Shown here piece by piece: positions 49,007 through 57,646 of a stretch of DNA of 64,000 bases. The first letter of the stretch is position 1. Every line of letters begins with the position of its first letter. The notes under the pieces were generated by a model. It saw only the letters and a program-made list of their open reading frames with translations. It did not search any database and was not told where the DNA came from. The translations under genes were made by a program, and so were the position numbers. Origin of the DNA: 3107 sp001483205 (GTDB lineage: Bacteria > Pseudomonadota > Alphaproteobacteria > Rhodobacterales > Rhodobacteraceae); NCBI GenBank assembly GCA_964291375.2, contig OZ219809.1, positions 868,001 to 932,000 on the forward strand, given 5' to 3'.

Positions 49007-49470
49007 GCGGGGCGTCAGGCTTACCCGCGGATAAGGTGCGGGGCTTACCCGCGGATAAGGCTTACCCGCGGATAAGGGCAGCATTGCTGACCTATTGGCC
49101 TGCGCCGGGCAGGTGTCTCGCCGCGACAGATGCGCGAACACCCCGAAAGGCCGCGTCCGGCCCGCACGGGGGGCGGGGCTTCAGAACAAAGGGCAGCGCC
49201 CGGCCCGGCGGAAGCGAAGCGCCCGCCGTGGGGTGAGGCCCGTCTCGGAAACGGTCCGGGGGACCGTTTCAGGGCCGAACGGGCGGAGCCCTATGGCGGG
49301 CGCTGCCCGGCGTGCCGCCGGGCGGGACGGGTTGGCCGTTGATGTGCCATTATACTGAGGTCTTTCCACGGATAAGCGGATCAGGCACACCCTTACCCGC
49401 GGATAAATGCGGGGCTTACCCGCGGATAAGGTGTGAGGCTTATCCGCGGATAAGGGCAGCATCTATGACA
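49007..49470. repeat. Repeat mosaic without genes
   Basis: Six 16-bp palindromes (49020, 49044, 49061, 49392, 49415, 49439) on both sides of a copy of the GC-rich module with AAACGGTCC...GGACCGTTT (about 49195-49320) and a reverse MITE end (GCCATTATACTGAGGTCT, to 49364). The GGGCAGCATTGCTGACCTATT phrase appears here in inverse orientation compared with 46347. Confidence 0.85.
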
Positions 49471-49605
49471 TATAGTATAACACCGTAAAATCGATCACCG
49501 CCTCTAACCCCGATCCTGTCAGGGCGCTGTTGCAGGGATGTAAGCGCTTTCACCAAAAATGTAAGCCCTTACATTCCGGGAAAGAGGCAAAACCCGCGTC
49601 CGGCC
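49471..49605 (+). repeat. 135-bp element with LacI-operator-like palindromes, copy 4
   Basis: CACCGTAAAATCGATCACCG, CCTCTAACCCCGATCCTGTC, GGATGTAAGCGCTTTCACC and ATGTAAGCCCTTACATTCC in the same order as copy 3. Sequence between the palindromes and CGATCCTG is closest to copy 1. Confidence 0.85.
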
Positions 49606-49642
49606 CGCTCGGGGGGGGCAGGTCGGCGCGGCTTGGGCAGTT

Positions 49643-49690
49643 CCGCCGGGCGGACTATTTGGCCGCTGATGCGCCAGGATGCACAGGTCT
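49643..49690 (-). mobile_element. MITE relic, one end
   Basis: GGGCGGACTATTTGGCCGCT, then GATGCGCCAGGATGCACAGGTCT: outer end of the MITE, reverse orientation. The terminal repeat ends a few bases beyond the stop codon of the isomerase gene. Confidence 0.7.
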
Positions 49691-49691
49691 T

Positions 49692-50291
49692 TCAGAACCG
49701 GCCCGAAAGGTGCAAATCCAGGTCCGCCAGCCGGTCCTGCCCCCAGAACCGTTCCCCGCTGTCCACCACATAGAACGGCGCACCAAAGACCCCGGCAGAC
49801 ACCGCATCCTCCAGATTGCGCGCATATGCCTCGCCCCATGACGCCAGCCCGCCCCCGGCCAGCGCCGGATCAAACCCGGCGGCGGCCAGACAGTCGCGAA
49901 TCACCCCGGCCTCGGCAATATCCCGCTCTTCTGCCCAGCAGGCGGCGGTCAGCGAATGCACCAGCCGCCCCGGATCACCGCCGCCAGCCTCTTGCGCGGC
50001 GATGATCGCGCAGGAACTCGGGGCCATGTCGGTGGGCCAGTGCGCCGGGCGAAGGTTGAGCGTCAGGCCCCGCCTTGCCGCCGTGCGACGCAGGTCTTGC
50101 AGGCGGTATTCCTGCCGCGAAATATGCCGGTCTTTGGGCGGCACCCCCCCGGTGCGGGCAAAAAGCTGCATTATGTTCAGGGGCTTGTAGGCAATCGTGG
50201 CCCCATGCCTGCCAGCGGTTTCCTCCAACCCCAACCCGGCCAGATAGGTGAACGGAGAGATGGTTGAAAAATAGTAGTCGATATGCGGCAT
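49692..50291 (-). CDS. 2-hydroxychromene-2-carboxylate isomerase / DsbA family protein
   Basis: Thioredoxin-fold protein of 199 residues of the GST-kappa/HCCA isomerase type. N-terminal YYFSTISPFTYLAG gives the active-site Ser/Thr instead of the CxxC of DsbA; GVFGAPFYVVDSGERFWGQDRL is the conserved C-terminal part with the cis-proline. Glutathione is the usual cofactor. No aromatic-degradation genes are nearby, so the true substrate is open. GGAG precedes the start. Confidence 0.85.
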   Translation of the reverse strand: MPHIDYYFSTISPFTYLAGLGLEETAGRHGATIAYKPLNIMQLFARTGGVPPKDRHISRQEYRLQDLRRTAARRGLTLNLRPAHWPTDMAPSSCAIIAAQEAGGGDPGRLVHSLTAACWAEERDIAEAGVIRDCLAAAGFDPALAGGGLASWGEAYARNLEDAVSAGVFGAPFYVVDSGERFWGQDRLADLDLHLSGRF

Positions 50292-50394
50292 CTTCGGACT
50301 CCCGGTCGTTGTGTTCTTTGCAAGACTTGACCCAGGTGTTAAGCGGTGTCACGTCACGATTCCGTCAAGCAGGGCCCGCGCGGGAGACAGAACC

Positions 50395-51411
50395 ATGCCA
50401 GCCGCTTCTGAACCGAAACTCATCGCCGGGAATGCCAATCGCGATCTGGCGCGGGCCGTCGCCCGACGCATATCGATTCAGCGGGGCAACAGCCTTGGTC
50501 TGGTCGATGCCCGTGTCGAGCGGTTCAACGACGGCGAGATTTTCGTTGAGGTCTATGAGAATGTCCGGGGTGAGGACATGTTCATCCTTCAGCCGACATC
50601 GAACCCCGCCAATGACAATCTGATGGAGCTGTTGATCATTGCGGATGCGCTGCGCCGGTCGTCGGCGTCGCGGATCACGGCGGTGATTCCCTATTTCGGC
50701 TATGCCCGTCAGGATCGTCGCACCAAGGCGCGCACGCCGATCACCGCCAAGCTGGTGGCCAATATGCTGGTGGGCGCGGGGATCGAGCGGGTGCTGACGC
50801 TGGATTTGCACGCCACGCAGATTCAGGGGTTTTTCGATATTCCGGTGGACAACCTCTATGCCTCGCCCATCTTTGCGCTGGATGTGCTGTATCGGTTCCG
50901 GGACCGGATAGAGGACATCATGGTGGTCTCGCCGGATGTGGGCGGCGTTGCCCGTGCCCGAGACCTTGCACAGCGGATCGGTCGCCCGCTGTCGATTGTG
51001 GACAAGCGGCGCGGCAAGCCCGGCGAAGTGGCGGAAATGACGGTGATCGGTGATGTCGCGGATAAGGTTTGCCTGATTGTCGATGACATTGTGGATACGG
51101 CGGGCACCCTTTGCAAGGCGGCGGGTGTGCTGATGGAAAGCGGTGCGAAAGAGGTGCATTCCTATATCACTCACGGGGTGCTGAGCGGCCCGGCGGTGGG
51201 GCGGGTGGCGAAGTCGGTGATGAAAAATCTGGTGATCACGGATACGATTGCGCCGACCGATGCGGTGAAGGCCGCGCCGAATATCCGCATCATCCCCACC
51301 GCGCCGATCTTTTCTCAGGCGATCCTGAACACCTGGAACGGGGCTTCGGTGTCGTCGTTGTTTGATCACGAGACGTTGGAGTCGGTCTATCAGGGGCTGT
51401 TTCAGCCCTGA
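50395..51411 (+). CDS. prs: Ribose-phosphate pyrophosphokinase
   Basis: PRPP synthase of 338 residues. Flexible loop YARQDRRTKARTPITAK, histidine region LDLHATQIQGFF, PRPP loop VDDIVDTAGTLCKAA. It links the pentose phosphate pathway to nucleotides, histidine and tryptophan. The start at 50395 follows GGGAGA; the longer frame overlaps the divergent gene. A MITE end begins five bases after the stop. Confidence 0.95.
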   Translation: MPAASEPKLIAGNANRDLARAVARRISIQRGNSLGLVDARVERFNDGEIFVEVYENVRGEDMFILQPTSNPANDNLMELLIIADALRRSSASRITAVIPYFGYARQDRRTKARTPITAKLVANMLVGAGIERVLTLDLHATQIQGFFDIPVDNLYASPIFALDVLYRFRDRIEDIMVVSPDVGGVARARDLAQRIGRPLSIVDKRRGKPGEVAEMTVIGDVADKVCLIVDDIVDTAGTLCKAAGVLMESGAKEVHSYITHGVLSGPAVGRVAKSVMKNLVITDTIAPTDAVKAAPNIRIIPTAPIFSQAILNTWNGASVSSLFDHETLESVYQGLFQP

Positions 51412-51415
51412 GCCT

Positions 51416-51629
51416 GAGACCTCTGCATAATGGCGCATCGGTGGCCAAGCTATCCCGCCCGGCTCGGCCACCTGCTGAAGGTGCGGGGACGGCAAGCGCT
51501 TCTCCGGGGCGGTGCGCGACCAATCCGAAGGGCAGCGCCCGGCCCGGCGGAAGCGAAGCGCCCGCCATGGGGCGGGGCGGGCGCTGCCCGGTCTTGCGAC
51601 CGGGCGGGATCAGGGCCGGGCCTTGGAAA
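51416..51629. repeat. MITE left end followed by GC-rich module
   Basis: AGACCTCTGCATAATGGCGC at 51417 begins an element that breaks off after about 50 bp. Then come the GCGCCCGGCCCGGCGGAAGC module piece and CCCGGTCTTGCGACCGGGCG, the same sequence that precedes the MITE at 55467. No gene. Confidence 0.75.
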
Positions 51630-51836
51630 AGACCTCTGCATAATAGCGCGTCAGTGGCCAACCTATCCCGCCCGGCGGAACGCCGGGCAGCGCCTGCCTG
51701 CCCCCCGGCAGGCGCTCTAAACGTCTCAGCCTGTTGGAACGTATGGACTTTATGGCAAGACCATCGCCAATGTGGACTGTCACGAAAAGCGCCCGCCCAG
51801 GCAGGCGGCTGCCCGGCTCGGCCAATATGCAGAGAC
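51630..51836 (+). mobile_element. MITE, full-length copy (207 bp)
   Basis: AGACCTCTGCATAATAGCGC at the left, ATATGCAGAGACC at the right, with both GC hairpins and the GACCATCGCCAATGTGGACT centre. The bases after its right end (TGGACTCAAAATCCGGGCG) also follow the right end of the MITE at 17771. Confidence 0.9.
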
Positions 51837-51865
51837 CATTGGACTCAAAATCCGGGCGTCAGGCT

Positions 51866-52933
51866 CTATTCCCCCATCCGTAACAGACACTCCTGCGCCA
51901 GAGTGTAGGCCTTGCGCATCACCGTCGGCAACTCGGCGGGCCTGAACGCCGCCATCGGCACGAACGCCCCCCGCTCCGGCCTTACCCCGCGCGCGACGAG
52001 TGCCGCCTTCAGCCGCAGCCGCAGGTGAAAATGGGTGAATGTGTGGCGGACTTCCCCCGGAACATCCCGCCATTCCGCGCCGACCGGCGACGCATCCGCC
52101 GGATCATCGCACCAGTCAGAGCCGGGCCAGCCCAGCATCCCGCCAAGCAGCCCCTTGTCTGGCCGCCGCTCCAGCAGCCACGCGCCGTCACCCTGTCGCC
52201 GGGCCAGATAGGCGATGCCAAACCGCACGGGCTTTGGCGGTTTGGGCCGCTTTGCCGGTAAATCCCGCGCAAGGCCCGCCGCCCGCGCCCGGCACGGGTC
52301 GCGCCACGGGCAGATGCCACAGGCCGGGTTGCGGGGGGTGCAGATCGTCGCCCCCAAATCCATCATCGCCTGCGCATGGTCGCCGGGGCGCGCATCGGGC
52401 GTCAGGCGGCGCGCAATCGCCGCCAGTTCCGGCTTGGCGTCCGGCAGCGGCACCCTGACCGCACACAGCCGCGCCACCACCCGCTCCACATTCCCGTCAA
52501 CCACGGTTTCCCGGCGATCAAACGCAATCGCGGCAATGGCGGCGGCGGTATAGGGGCCAATGCCCGGCAGGCGCAGCAGGGTGTCGTGGTCATCAGGGAA
52601 CACCCCGCCATGATCGGCAGCAACCACGCGGGCGCAGCGCAGCAGGTTGCGGGCGCGGGCATAATAGCCCAGCCCGGCCCATGCGCCCATCACCTCGGCG
52701 TCCTGCGCCGCCGCCAGCGCCATGACCGTGGGCCAGCGCGCCACAAACCGCAGGAACGGTTCGCGCACCGCCGCAACCGTTGTCTGTTGCAGCATCACCT
52801 CTGACAGCCAGACCTTGTAAGGGTCCGGGCGAACACCGCGTTCGCGCTCTGCCGGGCCGATGCGCCACGGCATTTCCCGCGCATTCCGGTCATACCATCC
52901 CAAAAGGGCCGGGCCGAGAGCTTGTTCGCGCAC
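51866..52933 (-). CDS. mutY: A/G-specific adenine glycosylase
   Basis: MutY of about 355 residues, which removes A mispaired with 8-oxoG. Helix-hairpin-helix LPGIGPYTAAAIAAIAF with the following catalytic Asp in VDGNVERV; four-cysteine iron-sulfur site C-x6-CGICPWRDPC; C-terminal NUDIX-like domain for 8-oxoG recognition. The start is unsure: GTG at 52933 gives the usual N-terminus before LLGWYDRNAREMPW; a GTG at 53032 adds 33 low-complexity residues and overlaps the divergent gene. Confidence 0.93.
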   Translation of the reverse strand: MREQALGPALLGWYDRNAREMPWRIGPAERERGVRPDPYKVWLSEVMLQQTTVAAVREPFLRFVARWPTVMALAAAQDAEVMGAWAGLGYYARARNLLRCARVVAADHGGVFPDDHDTLLRLPGIGPYTAAAIAAIAFDRRETVVDGNVERVVARLCAVRVPLPDAKPELAAIARRLTPDARPGDHAQAMMDLGATICTPRNPACGICPWRDPCRARAAGLARDLPAKRPKPPKPVRFGIAYLARRQGDGAWLLERRPDKGLLGGMLGWPGSDWCDDPADASPVGAEWRDVPGEVRHTFTHFHLRLRLKAALVARGVRPERGAFVPMAAFRPAELPTVMRKAYTLAQECLLRMGE

Positions 52934-53025
52934 GCTGTTTGAAACCTTTGCGTCTGTTGCGCCGGAATTGGCTGGCGTCCGGGCGCGGGGCGCGTAGAAT
53001 GGCCGGGGACACCGGGTATGGACAG

Positions 53026-53565
53026 ATGACACAGGGCGCGCACAGAGATCAACCCGACAAGCGCCGGGGCAGGGGGTTCGCCCGCGCCGCGTCGCTGCTG
53101 GAGCGGCGCATTCGTCAGGCGGGAGAGGCGCGCGGTTTTGCCGTCACCCGGTTGCTGACCCACTGGCCGGAGATCGTCGGGGCCGACCTCGCGGGTGTGA
53201 CCCGGCCGGTCCGGGTGGGTTATGGGCGGCGCGCGTTCGGGGCGACGCTGACGGTTCTGACAACCGGCGCGAACGCCCCGCTGCTGGAAATGCGCAAGGA
53301 ACGCCTGCGAGAGCGGGTCAATGCCTGTTACGGCTATGCCGCGATTGCGAAAATCCACATCACCCAGACCGCCCCTGAAGGCTTTGCCGAAGGCCAGGCG
53401 GCGTTTCATCCCGCGACCGGGCACGCCGCTGCCGCTGCCCCCACCCCCACAAGTGCAGAGGCGCGGGCCGAGGCGCAATCGGTTGTCGCCCCGGTCGCCG
53501 ATAAAACTTTGCGTGAGGCGCTTGAAGCACTGGGAACCAACATCCTAAGTCGGAACAGAACCTGA
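53026..53565 (+). CDS. DciA-like DUF721 protein
   Basis: Protein of 179 residues. The DUF721 domain covers about 15-110 (FARAASLLERRIRQAGEARG, LLTHWPEIVGADLAG, LRERVNACYGY). In bacteria without DnaC/DnaI, DciA-type DUF721 proteins help load the replicative helicase; the alphaproteobacterial version next to mutY is less studied. The C-terminal third is Ala/Pro-rich. An earlier in-frame ATG (52999) is possible. Probably co-transcribed with the DsbA-like gene. Confidence 0.8.
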   Translation: MTQGAHRDQPDKRRGRGFARAASLLERRIRQAGEARGFAVTRLLTHWPEIVGADLAGVTRPVRVGYGRRAFGATLTVLTTGANAPLLEMRKERLRERVNACYGYAAIAKIHITQTAPEGFAEGQAAFHPATGHAAAAAPTPTSAEARAEAQSVVAPVADKTLREALEALGTNILSRNRT

Positions 53566-53583
53566 AACGAAAGGACACGGGGC

Positions 53584-54252
53584 ATGGATCGCAGAATTTT
53601 TCTGAGCGGCGCTGCCGCCGTCATTGCGGTGGCGGCGGGCGGGTATTTCTATCTGCGCCGGAACCGGGGGGCGGGCGCGGACCTGATCGGCGTCAATGCC
53701 GGGGAAGCGGAAAACGCCGGGGCCTCTGACATCCCGGACATGACGCTGGGGGCCGCTGACGCGCCGGTCACCCTGATCGAATACGCATCCTATACCTGCC
53801 CCCATTGCGCCAATTTCCACAAGACGATTTTTCCGCAACTGAAGGCCGACTATATCGACACCGGCAAGGTGCGCTTTATCCACCGGGAGGTCTTTTTTGA
53901 CCGTTTCGGCCTGTGGGCGGCGATTGTCGCCCGCTGCGGGGGGGAAGACCGGTATTTCGGGATTGCCGATATTCTGTATGAAGAGCAGAGCGCATGGCTG
54001 GGGGGCGACACACCCGCAGGGATCGCCGACAATCTGCGCCTGATCGGCAAGCGGGCCGGGCTGACCGGGGAAACCCTTGACGCCTGCCTCGGGGATGCTG
54101 ACCGGGCAGAGGCCATGGTCGCCAACTACCGCAGGCAGGCCGATAAAGACGGCATCAACTCCACCCCGTCCTTTGTCATCGACGGGCGCAAATACTCCAA
54201 TATGAGCTATGATGAGTTGCGCGGGATTCTGGACGGGAAGCTCGGAAACTGA
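53584..54252 (+). CDS. DsbA family thiol:disulfide protein
   Basis: Protein of 222 residues with an N-terminal hydrophobic signal or anchor (FLSGAAAVIAVAAGGYFY). Thioredoxin-type active site YTCPHCANF (CPHC, as in DsbA) near residue 79 and cis-Pro loop NSTPSFVIDG near 197. It catalyses disulfide formation or reduction in the periplasm. Its stop overlaps the start of the CoA transferase by one base. Confidence 0.9.
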   Translation: MDRRIFLSGAAAVIAVAAGGYFYLRRNRGAGADLIGVNAGEAENAGASDIPDMTLGAADAPVTLIEYASYTCPHCANFHKTIFPQLKADYIDTGKVRFIHREVFFDRFGLWAAIVARCGGEDRYFGIADILYEEQSAWLGGDTPAGIADNLRLIGKRAGLTGETLDACLGDADRAEAMVANYRRQADKDGINSTPSFVIDGRKYSNMSYDELRGILDGKLGN

Positions 54253-55409
54253 TGGCGGCCCCGCTTGACGGGCTGAAGGTTGTCGAACTGGCGCGCATCC
54301 TTGCCGGGCCGTGGGCGGGGCAGACCCTGGCCGATCTGGGCGCGGATGTCATCAAGGTTGAAAGCCCCGAGGGGGACGACACCCGCCGTTGGGGGCCACC
54401 GTTTATCAGCCGCGAAGGGGGCGAGTGCTCGGCGGCGTATTTCCACGGCTGCAACCGGGGCAAGCGGTCGGTGGTGGCGGATTTCCGCACCCCCGAGGGG
54501 CAGGCGCTGGTGCGTGATCTGGCCCGCGACGCCGATGTGCTGATCGAGAATTTCCGCCCCGGCGGGCTGGTGAAATACCGGCTGGATCATGCCAGCCTGC
54601 GCGCCCTCAACCCCCGCCTGATCTGTTGCTCGATCACCGGGTTCGGGCAGGACGGGCCGTATGCGGGGCGGGCGGGATATGATTTCATCATTCAGGGCAT
54701 GTCGGGGCTGATGTCGATTACCGGCGCACCGGACGGGCCGCCGATGAAAACAGGGGTGGCGATTACTGATCTGTTCACCGGGGTCTATGCAACCACGGCT
54801 ATTCTGGCCGCTCTGCACCAGCGGCGGGCGACGGGCCGGGGACAGCATATCGACATGGCGCTGTTTGATGTGGCGGTCTCGGTTACGGCCAATCAGGCGA
54901 TGAACTGTCTGGCGACCGGGGCTGCGCCGGGGCGTCTGGGCAATGCGCATCCCAATCTTGCGCCCTATCAGGTGTTTGAGTGCGCGGATGGCCCGGTGAT
55001 TGTTGCGGTTGGCAATGACAGCCAGTTTCGCAGGTTTTGCGAGGCGGTGGGGCAGGGGGGGCTGGCCTGTCGGCCCGAATACCGCACCAATGCCGACAGG
55101 GTGGAGCACCGCGACAGGCTGACCGCCGGGCTGAGTGCCGCCACGCGCCGCCGGGGGCGGGCCGAATTGTTGGCGGCGTGCGAGGCCGCTGATGTTCCGG
55201 CGGGGCCGATCAATGATCTGGTCGGGGTGTTCGGTGACCCGCAGGTGGTGGCGCGGGGGATGCGGATTGATCCGGGCGGGGTTCCGGGGGTGCGCAGCCC
55301 GATGCGGTTTTCCGGGGCGGAGATGTCGCTCGATAGCCCCGCGCCGCGTCTTGATGAGCATGGGCAGCGGATCAGGGGGGCGGCGCAGAGCCGGGAGACA
55401 TCGGGTTGA
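54252..55409 (+). CDS. CaiB/BaiF family III CoA transferase
   Basis: Class III CoA transferase of 385 residues. N-terminal LDGLKVVELARILAGPWAGQ, conserved ADLGADVIKVE, and the catalytic aspartate in QHIDMALFD near residue 200. Swaps CoA between organic acids (formyl-, succinyl-, mesaconyl-CoA and similar); the substrate is not deducible. One-base overlap (TGATG) with the DsbA-like gene, although no functional link is evident. Confidence 0.88.
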   Translation: MAAPLDGLKVVELARILAGPWAGQTLADLGADVIKVESPEGDDTRRWGPPFISREGGECSAAYFHGCNRGKRSVVADFRTPEGQALVRDLARDADVLIENFRPGGLVKYRLDHASLRALNPRLICCSITGFGQDGPYAGRAGYDFIIQGMSGLMSITGAPDGPPMKTGVAITDLFTGVYATTAILAALHQRRATGRGQHIDMALFDVAVSVTANQAMNCLATGAAPGRLGNAHPNLAPYQVFECADGPVIVAVGNDSQFRRFCEAVGQGGLACRPEYRTNADRVEHRDRLTAGLSAATRRRGRAELLAACEAADVPAGPINDLVGVFGDPQVVARGMRIDPGGVPGVRSPMRFSGAEMSLDSPAPRLDEHGQRIRGAAQSRETSG

Positions 55410-55725
55410 TGGCCGGGGGTGTGGCCCGGTCTTACGACCGGGCGGGATCAGGGCCGGGACTTGGAGAGGCCTCTGCATCATGGCGCATCGGCTGCCAAAC
55501 CGTCCGCCCGGCGGCACGCCGGGCAGCGCCTGCCTGCCCCCCGGCAGGCGCTCGAAACGTCTCAGCCCGTTGGAACGTATGGGCTTTACGGCAAGACCAT
55601 CGCCAATGTGGACTGTCGGAAAAAGCGCCCGCCCAGGCAGGCGGCTGCCCGGCTACGCCATTATGCAGAGGTCTTGGTCACAAGGCCCATGATCGCCCGG
55701 CAACAACAAGATCAGGATCACCCCG
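55410..55725. repeat. Intergenic region filled by a MITE
   Basis: No gene. The left 57 bp repeat the GCCCGGTCTTACGACCGGGC hairpin and GGGATCAGGGCCGGG piece found before the 51630 MITE; the MITE occupies 55467-55674; the last 50 bp show nothing recognisable before the lpxK stop. Confidence 0.8.
55467..55674 (+). mobile_element. MITE, full-length copy (208 bp)
   Basis: The clearest copy. Left end AGGCCTCTGCATCATGGCG, right end CGCCATTATGCAGAGGTCT, which pair over 19 bases with two mismatches. Inside are CCCGGCGGCACGCCGGG, GCGCCTGCCTGCCCCCCGGC and the GACCATCGCCAATGTGGACT centre. No coding capacity. Confidence 0.92.
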
Positions 55726-56736
55726 TCAGGCGGTATGGCCGGCCATAACCCGCGCCAGAGCCGCATCAAACGCCGACCAGTCGTCGATCTGCAACCGCAC
55801 CGGCAGGCTCAGCACCTTGCCGCGCACCCCTGCGGGCAACCGTGCCGCGTCCTTCTCGGTCGTGACCGGCTCTGCCCCCTTTGCCCGTGCCTCGGCCAGC
55901 AACCGGCGCATCAGGGCGGCACTCAGCGGCTGATGATCGGCCAGGGCGCGCGCCCCGACAACCTCAGCCCCCAACCCGCGCAGGGTGGCAAAGAACTTCT
56001 CGGGGTGGCCGATCCCGGCAAAGGCGAAAACCCTGAGGCCGGTCCAGTCCATCCCCGTCTGCAAAGGGACCAGCCGCCCCCTCATGCGCGGGATATTCAC
56101 CACATCCCCCCAGGCGCTGTCGAACGCCCGCTGCGCGCTGTCCTCACCGATCGACAGCAGGATGTCCGCCCGCGCCAGCCCGGTTCGCACCGGTTCGCGC
56201 AAGGGGCCGGCCGGGATCGTCCGGCCATTGCCGAACCCGCGCCCGGCATCGACCACCACCACGGATATGTCCTTGGCCACCGACGGGTTCTGAAATCCGT
56301 CATCAAGCACGATCACATCCGCCCCCGCCGCCTGTGCCGCCTGTGCCGCCTCTGCCCGGTCGCGCCCGATCCACGCCGGGGCTGAGGCCGCCAGCAACAG
56401 GGCTTCGTCCCCGACATCGCCCGCGTCATGGGTGCGCTCGCAGACCCGAACCGGCCCCGTCAGCCGCCCGCCATGGCCACGGGACACGATATGCGGCGCG
56501 AGACCCTGCTGTTCCCGAAGGCGGGCGGATACGGCGATGACCGTCGGGGTCTTGCCTGTGCCGCCTGCGTTCAGGTTGCCGATGCAGATGACCGGGGCGT
56601 TGATTGAGGTGCCTGACTGCCGCCTGAGCCGTCGGGCCGTGCCCCAGGCATACAGCCCCGCCAGCGGAGACAGCAGACGCGCGGCGGGCGCGGGCCTGTC
56701 CGGGGGGGTGAACCAGAATTGCGGGGTGCGCATCAT
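55726..56736 (-). CDS. lpxK: Tetraacyldisaccharide 4'-kinase
   Basis: LpxK of 336 residues, the membrane-associated kinase that makes lipid IVA. Hydrophobic N-terminal segment (LLSPLAGLYAWG), P-loop NLNAGGTGKTPTV near residue 55, and the conserved VIVLDDGFQN and PAGPLREP motifs. Two adjacent ATGs at the start (56736, 56733). Divergent from rpiA. Its presence implies a lipid A outer membrane. Confidence 0.94.
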   Translation of the reverse strand: MMRTPQFWFTPPDRPAPAARLLSPLAGLYAWGTARRLRRQSGTSINAPVICIGNLNAGGTGKTPTVIAVSARLREQQGLAPHIVSRGHGGRLTGPVRVCERTHDAGDVGDEALLLAASAPAWIGRDRAEAAQAAQAAGADVIVLDDGFQNPSVAKDISVVVVDAGRGFGNGRTIPAGPLREPVRTGLARADILLSIGEDSAQRAFDSAWGDVVNIPRMRGRLVPLQTGMDWTGLRVFAFAGIGHPEKFFATLRGLGAEVVGARALADHQPLSAALMRRLLAEARAKGAEPVTTEKDAARLPAGVRGKVLSLPVRLQIDDWSAFDAALARVMAGHTA

Positions 56737-56847
56737 GCCTTTGTCTCTGCCTTAGCCGCCGTCACCGCCCCCCCCTCAGCATTCCTTTCTCGCACCCCGC
56801 CGCTCACTTGCGTATAAGCCAACCGAGCCAAAAGGGGAATCACTTTG

Positions 56848-57630
56848 ATGACCGGGGAAGTGTCGCCCGCAGACAGGGCCAAATCCGCCGCCGCCGCCCA
56901 AGCGGTGCAACATATCAAGAGCGGAATGCGCGTCGGCCTCGGCACCGGATCAACCGCCGAACGGATGATCTGTCATCTGGGCAAGCGCGTCCGCGAAGAG
57001 GGGCTGAACATCCGCGCCGCCCCCACATCCGCGCGCACGGCGGACCTCGCCCGTCGGCTGGGCATAGACCTCATCCCCCCCGCTGAGGTGCGCCACCTGG
57101 ATGTCACCATCGACGGCGCGGATGAGTTCGACCCCACCCTCGCCCTGATCAAGGGCGGCGGCGGCGCTTTGCTGCATGAAAAGATCGTTGCCGCGGCCTC
57201 TGAGCGGATGATCGTCATCGCGGATGCCAGCAAAGAGGTCAGCACCCTCGGCGCGTTCCCGCTGCCGGTCGAGATCATTCCCTTTGGCTGGAAATCTACC
57301 GCAACATTGATCGGCAACGCTCTGGAAAAAATCGATATTCCGGGCCGTGAAATCCGCCTGCGTCGGGCCGGAGGTGCGCCCTTCGTCACCGATGAGGGCA
57401 ACCACATCCTCGACCTGCACCTGCACCGTATCGACGACCCGCGCCTTGTGTCGCGCGCGCTTAACCGGATACCGGGGGTGGTCGAGAACGGCCTGTTCAT
57501 CGACCTCTGCAATACGGTCATCATCGGCCACGCAGATGGCCGGGTCGAGACCCGCGACCTCAGCACCGGCGCGGTTGAACAGACACATGTTTCACTTGCA
57601 GGGGCGGAACGCCTCTGCCCCCACCTCTGA
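56848..57630 (+). CDS. rpiA: Ribose-5-phosphate isomerase A
   Basis: RpiA of 260 residues. Motifs VGLGTGSTAERMI, VTIDGADEFD, LIKGGGGALLHEK and VIADASKEV contain the catalytic Asp, Glu and Lys. Interconverts ribose-5-P and ribulose-5-P. The ATG at 56848 is preferred to the TTG three bases earlier; AAAAGGGG lies upstream. Followed after 16 bp by gor. Confidence 0.95.
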   Translation: MTGEVSPADRAKSAAAAQAVQHIKSGMRVGLGTGSTAERMICHLGKRVREEGLNIRAAPTSARTADLARRLGIDLIPPAEVRHLDVTIDGADEFDPTLALIKGGGGALLHEKIVAAASERMIVIADASKEVSTLGAFPLPVEIIPFGWKSTATLIGNALEKIDIPGREIRLRRAGGAPFVTDEGNHILDLHLHRIDDPRLVSRALNRIPGVVENGLFIDLCNTVIIGHADGRVETRDLSTGAVEQTHVSLAGAERLCPHL

Positions 57631-57646
57631 GGCAAAGGGCGGTTTG

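Noticed and set aside
53033..53478. Minus-strand extension of mutY or a separate gene opposite dciA
   Set aside because: No MutY similarity upstream of the GTG at 52933; the plus-strand DUF721 protein explains the region.
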